Positions 1 through 10,585 of a DNA stretch of 64,000 nt are shown one piece after another. Made by a program: the position numbers and the translations under genes. Numbering within the stretch: the first letter of the stretch is position 1; every line of letters starts with the position of its first letter. The notes beneath the pieces were generated by a model. The model ran no database searches. It was given only the letters and a program-made list of their open reading frames with translations, and was not told the origin of the DNA. Origin of the DNA: Agrypnia vestita. Lineage: Eukaryota; Arthropoda; Insecta; Trichoptera; Phryganeidae. Location of the stretch: the NCBI GenBank assembly GCA_016648135.1, contig JADDOH010023643.1, positions 310,001 through 374,000 of the forward strand, given 5' to 3'.

Positions 1-150
1 AGACAAATATCGTCTAGGTTTTTTATATAGAATTTTTTGAGTTCTACAACTTTTCTTTCTAAAGTATTTAAATATCTCTTACCGTTAAGGCAGCGTTCAT
101 AAAATCGCTTCGCTCGGCCATTTTTTCGTCGACTGTAAAATAGGTCACCA
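1..150 (-). repeat. Dispersed repeat R1, coding-like fragment
   Basis: The minus strand aligns by eye at roughly 80% identity over about 130 bases with 41041-41200, where the same repeat is on the plus strand. Both copies keep one frame encoding a similar peptide: YERCLNGK, then YLNT, ELKKFY and DDI. This copy is cut by the window edge. The conserved frame suggests a piece of a transposon-encoded protein, but I do not recognise the family. Confidence 0.55.
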
Positions 151-1240
151 CGAAAAGTCCTTTTATTTTAACGAGATAATATGTAGGTACTTACATCAAC
201 TCTGAAAGTCCGTTATGAATATTGGTGAAAGAATTTTTGAAATCGGATGTGTTGTTTCGGAGATTACCCCCTACATCCAAACATACAATCTTTACCTCTT
301 TATATATTAGTATAGATAAGAACAAATAAAAATAAATACAAGAACAGTAGCAATAGAATGGAAAAAGTGAATTTAATGAAGTAATGAAATAGGAATGAGT
401 AATATAACATAAAGAGTAATAACTGAAGGTCGCAAGATAACAATCATATGATAAAGAAAAATGCGATCTGAGATAAAAATTATTTTTCACTTACATCAGT
501 TATAAAATTTATATTTATATATGATCAATTTGGACCACCCCTACCATCGGACTATACGTGATACATGACAGGGGTAGCAACGTGAACGCTAGAACGATAA
601 TCACCCCCATTGTTTCTGGTTTTGACAACCCTGAATGATGACTTTAGTATACAAATCATAAATATCGTAATACAAGTAGGTGCATAATGCACATTTTTTA
701 TTAACTAATTATTAACTAACTAAAATATCATCATTTATATATCTTCTGAAGTGTGTTCGTTGATTGTTGAAGGTTCTAACAGGATGATCTTTTACTATCT
801 AGTTTATACGCCCATACCAGGTCATTCATGTACGTTCTCTGTTTTCTGTCTTTTGTTCATTCTTCCGTTTTGATGCTCAAACCGTAACTAATGTAATCTA
901 ACGTAAAAACCAAAGCGATCCTTTCTTATTCCTGCTCATTCTGCTAAAGTTTCACACGCATCGTCAGCGTTGAGACTAAGATTCCAGAAAGTATGCACCC
1001 TTAATCCTGCCACTATGGACAAGTTTTCGTTACAAATTACTATACTCAAATCAATTTTCGTTTTAAGGGTATAATATCCTGCATTCACTCTCTTATTGAT
1101 TGAGGCCTTGCTTTTTCCTTTCTTATCAAACGTACTTCTTACGTTCTAAGATTTATATACTTGTTTGAAATATTCATATCCCTTTACACTACAATTCTAT
1201 TTTTATATTGTAAACTATTTTCATTTTAATACGAAGAAGA
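151..1240. other. No gene seen; AT-rich filler
   Basis: This stretch is AT-rich and has only short chance frames. It gave no recognisable protein motif, tRNA-like box or terminal repeat on either strand. A slightly GC-richer patch near 535-650 matched nothing else in the window. Confidence 0.5.
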
Positions 1241-1564
1241 CCTATAATGACATATGGCGTAGAAGCAAGGGCAGACACAATTAGGACAAAACAAATATTG
1301 AGGACTTCAGAGATGAAGTATCTGAGGATGATAGCAGGCAAGACGCTGAGGAATTATGTGAGAAACACCAGAAAAAGAGAGATATCTGAGGCTGATGACA
1401 ATATACGATAGTGTAGACAGCGAAGGAATGGTCGTGTCCAGAGAATGGACAGTACCAGGCTCCTTTATATCACGCGGAAGACATCCCAAAAGATGGAAGG
1501 ATAGCTGGGAATCCACCTCACAGGAGGCGCTATCCTCTGATGAGCAGACCACATATGTCTGTTA
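1241..1564 (+). pseudogene. LINE (RTE-like) reverse transcriptase C-terminal fragment
   Basis: From 1241 the plus strand reads PIMTYGVEARADT, then KYLRMIAGKTLRNYVRN, up to a stop at 1409-1411. This is the thumb/C-terminal region seen in non-LTR reverse transcriptases, which usually read P-x-x-x-YG-x-E followed by an R-x-R-N block. After a frame change the GRxPKRWKDSWE signature appears (about 1478-1510), typical of the last part of ORF2. It is a 5'-truncated, frame-shifted dead copy. The pieces at 8750, 27240 and 48060 have the same layout. Confidence 0.8.
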
Positions 1565-2232
1565 AAAGAAAGAAGAAGAAAAATAATAAGATTTGTGGAT
1601 AAAACGTAATAGCTAGGAGACGACGTGTATAAATATTGCACAAAAAGTTGAAAGTGATTATTGTATTCAACAATAAAATAAGTGTTTTTAAAATGACATC
1701 GACGCACAATCTGCCGAATGAAATCGTTGCACTGGGGCATATATATATTGCTTTAAATTACGCCCGACCTCACCGTTGATAGGACCTGTGCGCGGCGACC
1801 AATGGATTTATATCACGCGCTGTTTTGAGACAATTGAAATTTATTATTTACAGGCAATATTTAACTAAAATTTTCAAACGATTTTATTTATGTATTCCGT
1901 AGCTGTGCTTTTCTTATATCCTATACATTATAGTACTTAATCCCATACATTATATTGTATAATATTAATTAGTAGGTATTATAATTTATACTTCTTTTAA
2001 TTGATTGTCCTCAAATACTAGGCGGGTGTAGTCAGTACGTTGAAGAATGAGTACCTACATAAACATATATTTAAAGAAAAGGTGAGATTAAATATTAAAT
2101 CTGAGTGATTATATCGATGTATTTAATGAAAGTATTCTTCAAATTCAGAAGATCGCTGGCATATAAGATACTCACTTCATAGACTAATACCCAGTAATAA
2201 TAAGACCACTAATACTACATTATAGGTAGTAG
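1565..2232. other. No gene seen
   Basis: Mostly AT-rich. A 28-codon frame at about 1694-1780 (MTSTHNLPNEIVALGH...) has no recognisable homology. A short GC-richer stretch at 1765-1830 is unmatched. Confidence 0.45.
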
Positions 2233-2698
2233 TATTTTCTGTAGGTACATGTACCTACACTAAATAGGTAAGAAGGTTTGAATATTATGACATTTGAGTT
2301 CGGGGGATTTCGGCAGATAACATGTATAACAGGTACAAAAATTGTCTAAGTAAAACATGAAAATAACAAACCTCGTATTTTAATATGTTCAACGGGATAG
2401 TACCTATACTCATGCCAAAAGCTTTTCGCGGGTCATTTCTTCCTCCAGACGCATTGAAGCTCTATAAATAATCATGTTGTTTGCTTTATAGTAACAAGTC
2501 TGAATTTTATATATTTTATTCGGGCTTCTATTTAACAATATTACCTGCTACCATATATTTTAACGTACATATTTTTTTGTACCTGAATTATTACTGTACC
2601 TGAATTATTATCTGCCAAAATCCCCCGAACTCAAATGTCATAATATCCAAACCTTTTTACCTACTATAGTGTACATCTACAGAAAATATCTCTATATA
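2233..2698. mobile_element. Inverted-repeat element (MITE-like), about 466 bp
   Basis: The left end (2233-2325) reads TATTTTCTGTAGGTAC and includes GACATTTGAGTTCGGGGGAT. It reappears in reverse complement at 2599-2698 with small differences. The core between the arms is AT-rich and non-coding, with a 17-bp tandem duplication of a TACCTGAATTATTA motif near 2580-2612. I could not fix a target-site duplication, so the superfamily is open. Confidence 0.7.
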
Positions 2699-3332
2699 AA
2701 TAGAAAATATCTCCTACTCTATCATAGATATATTGCACAGTATTTTTTTTGCTGGGATAATTAATAATAACCATTATAACAATTTTATTGTCCTGAGAAG
2801 AGGGTGATAAGTTTATACTTTGTAACCATGGTAACGTTAAAACAGTCAGGCTTATTCATTATGGAAAAATAAAAAGATTTTTTCCTGTGTAAAAATATGT
2901 AAATGTCTAAGTCGCGATGTTGAATTCGTTTCAGTAATAAATACCAACACATCTTAAGGTAGGTTTAAAAATACCCCCTCGTCGCAAAGCGAGGGTGAAA
3001 ACGACAAATAAGAGCACTTTTGTACGTATGTGTGTGTGAGTGTTTGAAGGAATTCCCATTCAATTGTTCAGTGGAATGCGCTTTTTAAATTGCATTTTTG
3101 TCGCCTGCAACCGATTTTAATTCAATTGTAGGTATGTTTCTATGCTTTCAAATGCGGATTTATCTACCAAACCTACCAGAAGATTGAAAAAAACTAGCAC
3201 TATTATTATTTAATTAAAAATTCTAAAGACAAAAAATGGTGGGTACTGTTATAAACAGGAACACGTTTAGATATATTGAATAGGTCACTTTAAAATATAA
3301 AGAGAATTTATAAGATTTAGAGGAATACTATA
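2699..3332. other. No gene seen
   Basis: AT-rich sequence without long frames. The piece around 2960-3110 (CCCCTCGTCGCAAAGCGAGG hairpin, then a TGTGTGTG run) resembles an old retroelement end but matches no other copy in the window. Confidence 0.4.
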
Positions 3333-3334
3333 TA

Positions 3335-4615
3335 TTAGGTCCTTACATATGAAATTGGCGTTTAATATGGGAGGAACATAAAGCCGATTTTTTTTTATTA
3401 TAATATATTTATTTAATCAAACTATGTACCATTGCTATCTATGCACTTTTGCCATCTCATAGGTAGTTCATCGATCCCTTTACTAAAAAAACCATTCGGA
3501 CGGGAATCAATAAAATCTTTGAAGGCGGTTTGGACTGCCCCATCGGACTTGAATTTTTTCCTTTGCAAGAAGTTATCCAAATTTCGAAAAAAATAGTAAT
3601 CTGTTGGGGCAAGGTCCGGAGAGTACGGTGGATGTCTTAGACATTCCAATTGAAGCTCCTCTAATTTGGTAGCCGTCTGTTGTGCAGTGTGTGGTCTAGC
3701 GTTATCATGAAGCAGCAGTGGCCTAGAGCGATTAACCAGCCTCGGTTGTTTAGCAGCTAGCTTTTCCATCATGGTTTGCAGTTGCTGACAATAGACATCT
3801 GCGTAATCGTCTGGCCAGATTTAAGAAAGCTGTAGTGAACGACACCAGCACTAGTCCACCAAACGCTCACAAGTAACTTTTTTGCTTTTTCGCTTGGGGC
3901 ATGGTTTGGCTGGTTCGGCAGGGTTCAGCCATTGCGATGAGCGCTTCCGATTATCGTACAGGATCCACTTTTCATCACAGGTAATGATTCGATTTAAAAT
4001 GCCTTCATTATTGTGCCGGTTGAGTAATGCAACGCAGCAGTCAACGCGCGTTTGTTGATTTGCTTCACTCAATTCGTGAGGTACCCACCTTTCAAGCTTT
4101 TTCACCTTACCAATTTGCTTCAAGTGGATTAAAACAGTTTTATCACTAACACCGCAGCCTGCAGCTAACTCGGATGTGGTTTGCGATGGATCCGCTTCCA
4201 CAATAGCCTTCAATTCTTCATTATCAACTTTGGTCTCCGGCCGTCCACGGGGCTTGTTCTGCAGGTCGAAATTTCCAGAACGAAAACGTTGGAACCAAAA
4301 ATGCACTGTGTTTTCTTTTGCGGCACCGTCGCCATACACATCATTAATCCTTCGAGCCGTTTCTGCAGCACTGGTGCCACGGTGGAACTCGTACTCGGAA
4401 ATAACGCGATATTCCAAGTTTTTCATTCTGTAAACTGAGTGACGCAAAGAAAAAAAACAATTGAGGAAAAAACAAATGAATTATAATTTTCAAAACACAA
4501 ATACATGAGTAAATAGCTGTATAAATTTGGATTTAGAATTCCTAACCAAAGAGAAGATAATTGAGATCAAATTTGCCAGTACGGCAAAACGCCAATTTCA
4601 TATGTAAGGACCTAA
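3335..4615 (-). mobile_element. Mariner transposon, cecropia type, complete ends
   Basis: The element is 1,281 bp, a normal mariner length. Its terminal inverted repeats begin TTAGGTCCTTACATATGAAA on both ends, are about 29 bp long and agree almost perfectly. TA dinucleotides flank it at 3333-3334 and 4616-4617, the canonical mariner target duplication. The single transposase frame is on the minus strand and fills most of the interior. A SINE begins only 15 bp downstream. The good ends and few lesions point to a fairly recent insertion that has since lost coding capacity. Confidence 0.97.
3422..4447 (-). pseudogene. Mariner transposase, broken by two 1-nt indels
   Basis: The product would be a DD34D transposase that binds the terminal repeats and carries out cut-and-paste DNA transposition. 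The first frame (3851-4447, 198 codons) holds the helix-turn-helix region (VRF-type FWFQRFRSGNFDLQNK), the WVPHEL linker motif and the first catalytic Asp in ITCDEKW. The second frame (3422-3772) holds the second Asp in LLLHDNARPH and the third in SPDLAPTD, with exactly 34 residues between them, then the usual WQKC end. The two are separated by single-base shifts, one in an A-run near 3880 and one near 3805. A third frame between them encodes the expected VSVWWTSAGVVHYSFL block. All catalytic residues are intact. Similarity to the human Hsmar1-type protein supports the cecropia subfamily. Confidence 0.95.
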
Positions 4616-4630
4616 TAATAAATATATATT

Positions 4631-4890
4631 ATCAAACATAATAATTTCGTTGTCTGTCCGTCTGTCCATCCACCTGTCTGTCCCCGTAACTTCATCTAAC
4701 GTCCGTAATTTCGTTCGAATTCACGGCTAAAAAATAAATCAAACGGCTGGAGACGGGGCTTGAACACCGGGACAGCAAATCCGAAGGCGGCAAGGATAGC
4801 GATGTTACCATAGCTGAGCATGCATTACCCGTCAAAAATACAGTACATATAGGAATTAGCAAAGACGCAAACCATTTCATGTTCCACCCG
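4631..4890 (-). repeat. SINE-A, tRNA-headed, minus strand
   Basis: Related copies lie at 32651-32920 and 36128-36390. On the minus strand a tRNA-like head carries a B-box-like GTTCAAGCCCC. On the plus strand the element starts with a TAATAATTTCGTTGTCTGTC block rich in CTGT/CCGT repeats, which is the 3' tail. This copy has a diverged A-box region. Confidence 0.65.
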
Positions 4891-5109
4891 ATCGCCGGCA
4901 GGGGAAATATAAACAAAATGTTCAAATGTTTTTTTTTAATTTTCTTTATTTTTATTTTATTTTATTCGGTCATCCAACAATGGCTCGGTAAGATGAAATA
5001 CAAAAAAATAGTTAAATGTCTCCCACAATTAAAGGATAACACAAATAGGACATAACCATAGATAAGTCAATTTATTTCGTACTATTTCATGGGCTTCGAC
5101 TATAAATAA
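4891..5109. other. No gene seen
   Basis: T-rich and AT-rich spacer with a TTTTATTTTATTTTATT run at about 4940-4965. Confidence 0.5.
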
Positions 5110-5176
5110 GTAGGTAAATACTTATTCTTTAGGAACCGGCTTGTAAAAGTACCGTCATTTTTGACGGATTACGGCT
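5110..5176. repeat. SINE-A-related terminal piece
   Basis: The segment ending CATTTTTGACGGATTACGGC, then TAGTG, matches terminal pieces at 10060-10116, 36360-36390 and 38255-38313. Confidence 0.5.
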
Positions 5177-5184
5177 AGTGTTAA

Positions 5185-5560
5185 TTTATTTGTGCCGTTT
5201 TCATAAAAATTTCACCTCAAGGGCGCTTTACACAAAAACCGTATAATCCTACACTAAGTGTGTTTTAAATTTATGTTTCTGATGCACTGTACCGTATTAC
5301 GGAGAGTAGAGAGTTCCATGCCTGTTCTACCACGATAAATGTCCGTTTACTAAACTTAGTCTTCTGGCAATGGTTCATTGGTTCTACAACCCTTCCTGCA
5401 AATGAAGTATGTAGATGCTAACCTCAGAGTTTGGCGTCATCGGATAGAGAGCTTTTGAAGGCACAGAGGCTCCATGTTTTGTGTCGTCTTGTACATCAAC
5501 CAATGTAGTTCAAGCAAAAGGGATGTTATGTATGAGAGTTTTGATATTCCATATACGATC
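5185..5560 (-). pseudogene. LINE (CR1/L2-like) ORF2 end and 3' UTR, minus strand
   Basis: The segment GCCGTTTTCATAAAAATTTC followed by ACCTCAAGGGCGCTTTACAC is the reverse complement of the 3' UTR at 21725-21770. Further in, the minus strand encodes RRTFIVVEQAWNSLLSVIR near 5295-5350, which fits the 'xxFSVxxAxxWNSLPxxIR' block near the end of ORF2 in these LINEs. It is truncated and frame-shifted. Confidence 0.6.
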
Positions 5561-6990
5561 CGTGCTTCCGCATTCAGAATGTCTCGCTGAAATTTCGGCA
5601 TAAATACTATTACAATAGTCTAATAACTAACATATCTGGCGCTGCACAGGTATAATAAAATCTTAACTTAATGGTCATGCTTCAACCAGCACTGAACGCA
5701 TTGATACCTGACCATCATAAATATTAAGCATACTGGCTGCCGTACTGCGCCTGCCATCTCGGCAAGTGATACTTCTCTCGCAGCGCGCCGCACTCACTTT
5801 ACCTACCGACGTCCACGCATCAGCAGCTCTCCGCGCCATTTTATTAAATAAAAAAAACTGTAACCATAGAACATTAAATATCATCAGGCATCGCGTACCT
5901 GTGTAAATAGATTATGCAATTTTTCTTAAATAAACACAATAATTTATGCGGAGATTAACCAACCTAATATAATAATTTCATTATTACTCATAAAATTGTA
6001 TGTTTTAGTGTTAGATATCGAGTGTGAATTAGTTTGTAAGGCCTGGCACGACGGGTGTCAATCAATTTTAATATCGCGTCAACCAGATTGAGTTGTAACG
6101 TGGCAGGGGTGTCAAAATCCCGCGCCGCGTACGAGAAACGGCCGAGTAAAATGTTAAGCGAACACTTCTCCGATGAGAAATACTGTATCAGATTGTCTGT
6201 GCATTGTTCTCCGACAGACGGGAATACATTAAGGAAAGATTTATGAGATTCTAAAATTGGCGGGGATCGGATACTTAACAGCGTGTGATTAATTTCAGCA
6301 AAAAGAACTATATATTAATAATATTTAAAAAATATATATCATTTGTTATCATGTTAAGCTGCAATGCTTACGAACCATCACAACATTTCCCCGCGCTGGT
6401 AGGTACAGATGGAGCGACACATTATTCTCTCCAGGAACACAATTCTCGTCTAATCCAAATTATTACATTTTCTCATGCAAGCTCGTTGACTCTTGAGGGT
6501 ATACACGGTAACTCCTTCTGCTGTCCAGTTTCCTAGATAAATCTTTCGAGGATGTCTTATATTCCTAATGCTATTAATACTCGCGTCATATGTCTTTTTT
6601 ATCATTTTTTTATCATCCACATGAAGATTAATGATATGTGAAAAATTGTATTCAGAAAGGAGAAGAGTGACATTAATATTCAGGAAGGTAATAAATATTT
6701 TCCTCAAGGTCCAAAGTGTAACTGAGCATAATTTGTTACCATCAAAATATAGAATAAAGCTTGTTAAAATAATGGGAAAAAATATTGAGCTATGGTAGTT
6801 CTCAATTTAGGTGACTTGGATACTCCTTGCGAATGCTAGGGAAACAGGGAATGCGGCTGGCAGGTCACCCCAGACCTATTTGGTAAACAGCAATAAACAT
6901 TTTATTAAGATAGATTGGGTCATGATTGGTCATCAAGCACTGAAATAGCGCAAGACATTTTCATAAAGATATCATCTCAATGGCAAATTG
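5561..6990. other. Unassigned region with two GC-richer patches
   Basis: Two patches stand out from the AT background. The first is 5730-5840; on its minus strand ATGGCGCGGAGAGC opens a frame that runs into a good splice-donor-like GTGAGT near 5800. The second is 6040-6245, an open plus-strand frame of 63 codons. Neither gives a recognisable protein. A 5' exon, promoter or conserved non-coding sequence are all possible. Confidence 0.3.
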
Positions 6991-6994
6991 GTGG

Positions 6995-7160
6995 CCCTCA
7001 TAGCCCAGTGGGCATGGTATTGGCTTCTCACACCGAGGGTTCCGGGTTGGATTTCCGGTGAGGTCACAATTAATCTATCTGATTTATTCAAGCCTGGGTG
7101 TTTTGTACGCCTCTGTAATTAGGACTCTTGGCCTTTTGAAACGCAACAACTAAAAAAAAT
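6995..7160 (+). repeat. SINE-C, tRNA-headed, plus strand
   Basis: GTGGCCCTCATAGCCCAGTG, then GGCATGG, has the layout of a tRNA A box. About 40 bases on, GGTTCCGGGTTGGATTTCC resembles a B box (GGTTCGAATCC). A non-tRNA body with CAAGCCTGGGTGTTTTGTAC follows. No second copy was seen in the window. Confidence 0.6.
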
Positions 7161-7216
7161 ATCACCTTAAAGGAGTCGGCAGTTAGTTAGTCAGTTACAT
7201 TAAAATATAATTTATT

Positions 7217-7392
7217 CCAACTTTGTACTAGGTACCTACACACAAATATCTGAGTTATTTATGACTACTGAAATTTTGAGAGGACCAGTCGCTTTCATCA
7301 TCAGGAATATTCCTGATTATGAGAATGATTGCTCCTCTCGTAACTATAGTAATGATAAATAACTCAAATTTGTGTGTAGTAAAAAGTTTATA
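7217..7392. mobile_element. Foldback (palindromic) element
   Basis: 7238-7378 folds on itself. The left arm starts TACACACAAATATCTGAGTT and the right arm, in reverse complement, starts TACACACAAATTTGAGTTAT. Arms are about 70 bases and roughly 75% matched, centred on a perfect AGGAATATTCCT palindrome. Weaker matching continues to 7217 and 7392. It is non-coding. No target duplication was established. Confidence 0.65.
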
Positions 7393-7719
7393 GTAAGTAA
7401 GATAATATCAGTAATCTCTCAGAGCAAATCAAAAATATTAAAATCTTCCTAAAATCATACTTAAATTCATAAATCATTTAAACTCATAGCTTTTTTCAAA
7501 AAACTTCAATACTTCATTATCAAATTATCTTTACTACCATATTATTAAATGACTCGCATATGTACCTATATATATAATATATAAAATAAGAACTGAGGCT
7601 CCCTCATCAGACTCAAGAGCTTCTCTTCACTGATGAGGTCAACGTGACTATAAAGTATTTAAAAAAATGTCAATTTGATATGTAAATATATAAGAATTGT
7701 ATTTGTACCATATTTAAGG

Positions 7720-7870
7720 TGGAGTGACCACGTCCTCAAAGATATTCCTGCCTTAGAGCTTCGAAACTGGAGAGAGCTGGCACTAGACCGAAATGAGTGG
7801 AGGAAAATTATTGAGGAGGCCAAGAGCCACCAAGGGTTGTAGTGCCAAGAACGATGATGATGATTTGTAC
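7720..7870 (+). pseudogene. LINE ORF2 C-terminal tail with GAT repeat
   Basis: One uninterrupted frame from 7720 to a stop at 7840-7842 reads WSDHVLKDIPALELRNW, then REL, ALDRNEWRKIIEEAKSHQG. The D-R-x-x-W-R block just before the stop is the usual C-terminus of insect non-LTR ORF2 proteins. A GATGATGATGA run follows at once, as expected for a 3' microsatellite tail. The copy is strongly 5'-truncated. Confidence 0.75.
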
Positions 7871-8740
7871 CATATATTAAATAATAAATAAAAAAAATAA
7901 AAAAATATTTAAAATTAAAATGTTGCACCACACAGTGACTGCTAAATAATTTCAAGATATTTGTATCAAATATATTTAAATACAGTTGTACTTTTAGACT
8001 CATTTTATTTCTTGTTTAAAGGAAAAATAAATGGATTCAATAAATCTATTGACATAATCCTGTCAAAAAAATTAGTTCCTTCTCATTACAGTTGCACGCG
8101 CACTATTACATTAGATTTCACAAGTAATATATTTTTGTAAAACAATTGAGGTAAATTATTATGTGCTAGGTAACTGTGTAAACTGCAGCCTTAACAAAAA
8201 CCTAAATGTAAAGATGAATAATTTCAATTTTACCGTTGAATTTTTAAAGAGAGTTTAAAACTTGGAACGGAATGCATAAATCTGTTTGGAACAAAGTTCC
8301 AGACCACCCGGTATAGGACGTTCCGAACACTGCGTGGCTCTCCGTGCAGCCATAAATATATCGTCGAGTCTTTTGCATGACTATCAGATCTCACCTCCCG
8401 TTGGTGGACGCTTTTTGTTTTCATTTTTTATTTACGCGCATTTTGCCTCTATTCCAGGAAAGTGTTCTTTGATAAATACTAATTAATATTAATACATTTT
8501 TAATAACATTCATACTTTTACCTTAATGTTAAGGAAGGTCGATTATTCGTAATGCAGCCGTGTTGAACTCACCTGTAAAATAGAAATAAACAATTTAAAA
8601 AAAATTAAATTTCGAAGCAAAATCAATGTCTGATTAATTAATATAAATTTTTACCAATGTCTCTATGACGAATATCAAATTGTTAACACAGATAATGTAA
8701 GAAAACAAGTGAAATATTATAGTAGGCGACGAATGGTTTG
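7871..8740. other. No gene seen
   Basis: AT-rich sequence. A moderately GC-rich patch at 8235-8430 contains CCATAAATATATCG and overlapping short frames on both strands; none is recognisable. Confidence 0.4.
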
Positions 8741-9275
8741 AACAAGAAGATGACTGTGCATTTCAGAAGTACGTTCGATGTCGTTAGGAGGCGAATGCAG
8801 GGAATTAGGTGAAAGGTGATTTGAATGTAATGATTTCTAGTAGAAATTTGACGACCGAGTCAAGACAAGTGGTACACAGTGGAATTCTGGTACCAAAGTG
8901 AAACCTGGAGCGGGCAGAAGATGAACTATAGTAAACTGAATGCAGTGGAAATGACATACATATGTATCTATGGCTAATCCATTTGATAGAGTAAAGAATG
9001 AAAAAAATATGAAAGAATGTAAAGTTTAAAGAATGTAAGTCGTTTGGGCATATTGAGTAAGTGAAGCCTAATGAATAAGGAAAGAATGGTGAGAAAGATA
9101 TATAACGCAAGTATTAACGGCGCCAGAAAGAGAGGGCGACCATCGAACATGACAACCAGATACTGGAAGAGGATCTCGTTAGGAGCCTTAACAAACGTCG
9201 ATCTTGTATGCGAAATTGTATGAGTGTGGATGAGGCAAGAGTTGTGTGTCAGGACAGAAGATAGAGAAAGTTATA
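8741..9275 (+). pseudogene. LINE (RTE-like) ORF2 C-terminal half, decayed
   Basis: Across shifting frames I read blocks typical of this LINE type. SETWSGQKMNYSKLNAVEM is at about 8905-8965. GHIE-x-MN-x-ERMVRKIYN is at about 9050-9105. An RKRGRPS block is near 9130, and EDLVRSLNKRRSCMRNCMSV with DEARVVCQDRR runs from 9163 to 9265. The same order occurs at 27240-27550 and 48060-48560. It is a dead 3' fragment with several stops and indels. Confidence 0.75.
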
Positions 9276-9339
9276 CAGGAATTGATGGTGGAACTGTGAA
9301 CTGCAAGTTTTGTACGACGACCCAGAGATCGTAGCTACC

Positions 9340-9560
9340 CGACTGCACCGGGCTGGTCGTATACAAATAATGTCCCCTCCGAGGTACCCAAATATGCCAC
9401 TGTACCAGCAACCCTAGCAGCGGTGTGACCACGTAGAAGACCTCAAAGAAGATGGGATGATAATATGGAGAATGACTGGAGGACCTACTGTAGCACATAG
9501 CGTGCTTCTTAAGAAGGCCATGATACTCAATGGGTCGTAGCCACGTGATGATGATTACCT
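9340..9560 (+). pseudogene. Second LINE tail, different family
   Basis: Readable pieces include MSPPRYPNMPLYQQP, RRRWDDNMENDWRTYC and YDTQWVVAT, broken by frame shifts. The GRPxxRW-x-DD, WR and QW order is that of the C-terminus of insect non-LTR ORF2 proteins. It ends in GATGATGATT. Confidence 0.6.
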
Positions 9561-9724
9561 ACACGTGAGTATAATATAACCACTTTATCATAAAGTTTTA
9601 TACATGTAACTTCACAAATACATAGTAAGATGCATGGCAATTATTTTAATAGAAAACAGCTTTTTCGTACAATCCAAATACTTGTAAAATACCTCTTCAA
9701 TAATAGAAAAGAAACTTTTATGTA

Positions 9725-10119
9725 ACAATATCTTAATTATAACAATTTCGTTGTCTGTCTGTCCTTCCGTCCGTCTGTCTCTCTTTCTGCCCCCGTAAGT
9801 TCGGGTAACGTCCGTAACTTCTTTATAGAAGATTTGTTTTACGATTTTTTTTTGGATTTTTTTTACGATTTTTTTAAAATAAAATAATTAAATACTTTCG
9901 TTGTCTGTCTGTCCTTCCATCCGTCTGTCTCTCTTTCTGTCCCTGTAAGTTCGGGTAACGTCCGGTACTTCTTTATAGTAAATTTGTTTTACGATTTTTT
10001 TTTTCGAATTATTTTTACGATTCCTTTTTACGATTTTTTTTTAAATAAAATAATTAAATACTTATTTCTAAGGAAGCGACATGTAAAATAACTGTCATTT
10101 TTGAAGGGTTACGGCTAGT
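9725..10119. repeat. SINE-A-like tail with an internal tandem duplication
   Basis: The segment starting TTTCGTTGTCTGTCTGTC at about 9746 is repeated from about 9895 with few differences; the unit is about 152 bp and includes CCCGTAAGTTCGGGTAACGT. T-rich runs separate the copies. The right end (10060-10119) matches the terminal SINE-A piece seen at 5110 and 38255. A tRNA-like head is missing. Confidence 0.6.
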
Positions 10120-10120
10120 T

Positions 10121-10585
10121 TATATTAATAATAATAAAACAAAATGTATAAACCTTTTTATTGAATAATCAACATGTTTCGGGCCCAATGGTCCCTTCAA
10201 CAAGAAACAACGTTATCTAAAAATTAAAATTAGAGGTATAGACATTAACGGAAACAAAAAATAAATATATTGATGTTAAATAACTTAATTAGGAACAAAC
10301 ATGAAAACAATTTTAAAAGGTAAATATTTGCTTAAAGGATTTGGTTACATATAATATTCAATTTTATATTAACACTTAATAATTTCTAATATATCCAACC
10401 TGAAATCCTATGTATGTATGTAAAATTTCGAAACTCCTATTGATATCACAACTGTGGTTTGCTTCGTTATTGCTATTTAAACATCTTCAGTGCTCCTTAG
10501 TTAGAATATTAAATTTTCTACAAGTTTTACCTGTACCTATACAAAAATTATTGCACTTGTATGGGTACGTCAATAATATTTTTGT
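10121..10585 (-). pseudogene. Penelope-like element 3' part (PLE-1)
   Basis: On the minus strand a degenerate GIY-YIG endonuclease end is readable: CNNFCIGTGKTCRKFN, then KEH (about 10490-10560). This corresponds to the 'YIGxTGRxFxxRxKEH' block. Further on are HSCDIN, EILHT and a C-terminal tail like that of PLE-2. It ends in a hammerhead-like block (10160-10210) and a leader that stops at ATTAAT. PLEs copy themselves by target-primed reverse transcription with a GIY-YIG nuclease. This is a dead 5'-truncated copy. Confidence 0.75.
10160..10210 (-). ncRNA. Decayed hammerhead-like motif of PLE-1
   Basis: The minus strand reads TTGTTGA, GGGACC-ATT-GGGCCC (stem II), GAAA, ACATGT, TGATT. Stem II and GAAA survive, but the CTGANGA box is altered, so activity is not expected. 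Confidence 0.45.

Noticed and set aside
4176..4438. Plus-strand frames across the mariner
   Set aside because: They are antisense shadows of the transposase.
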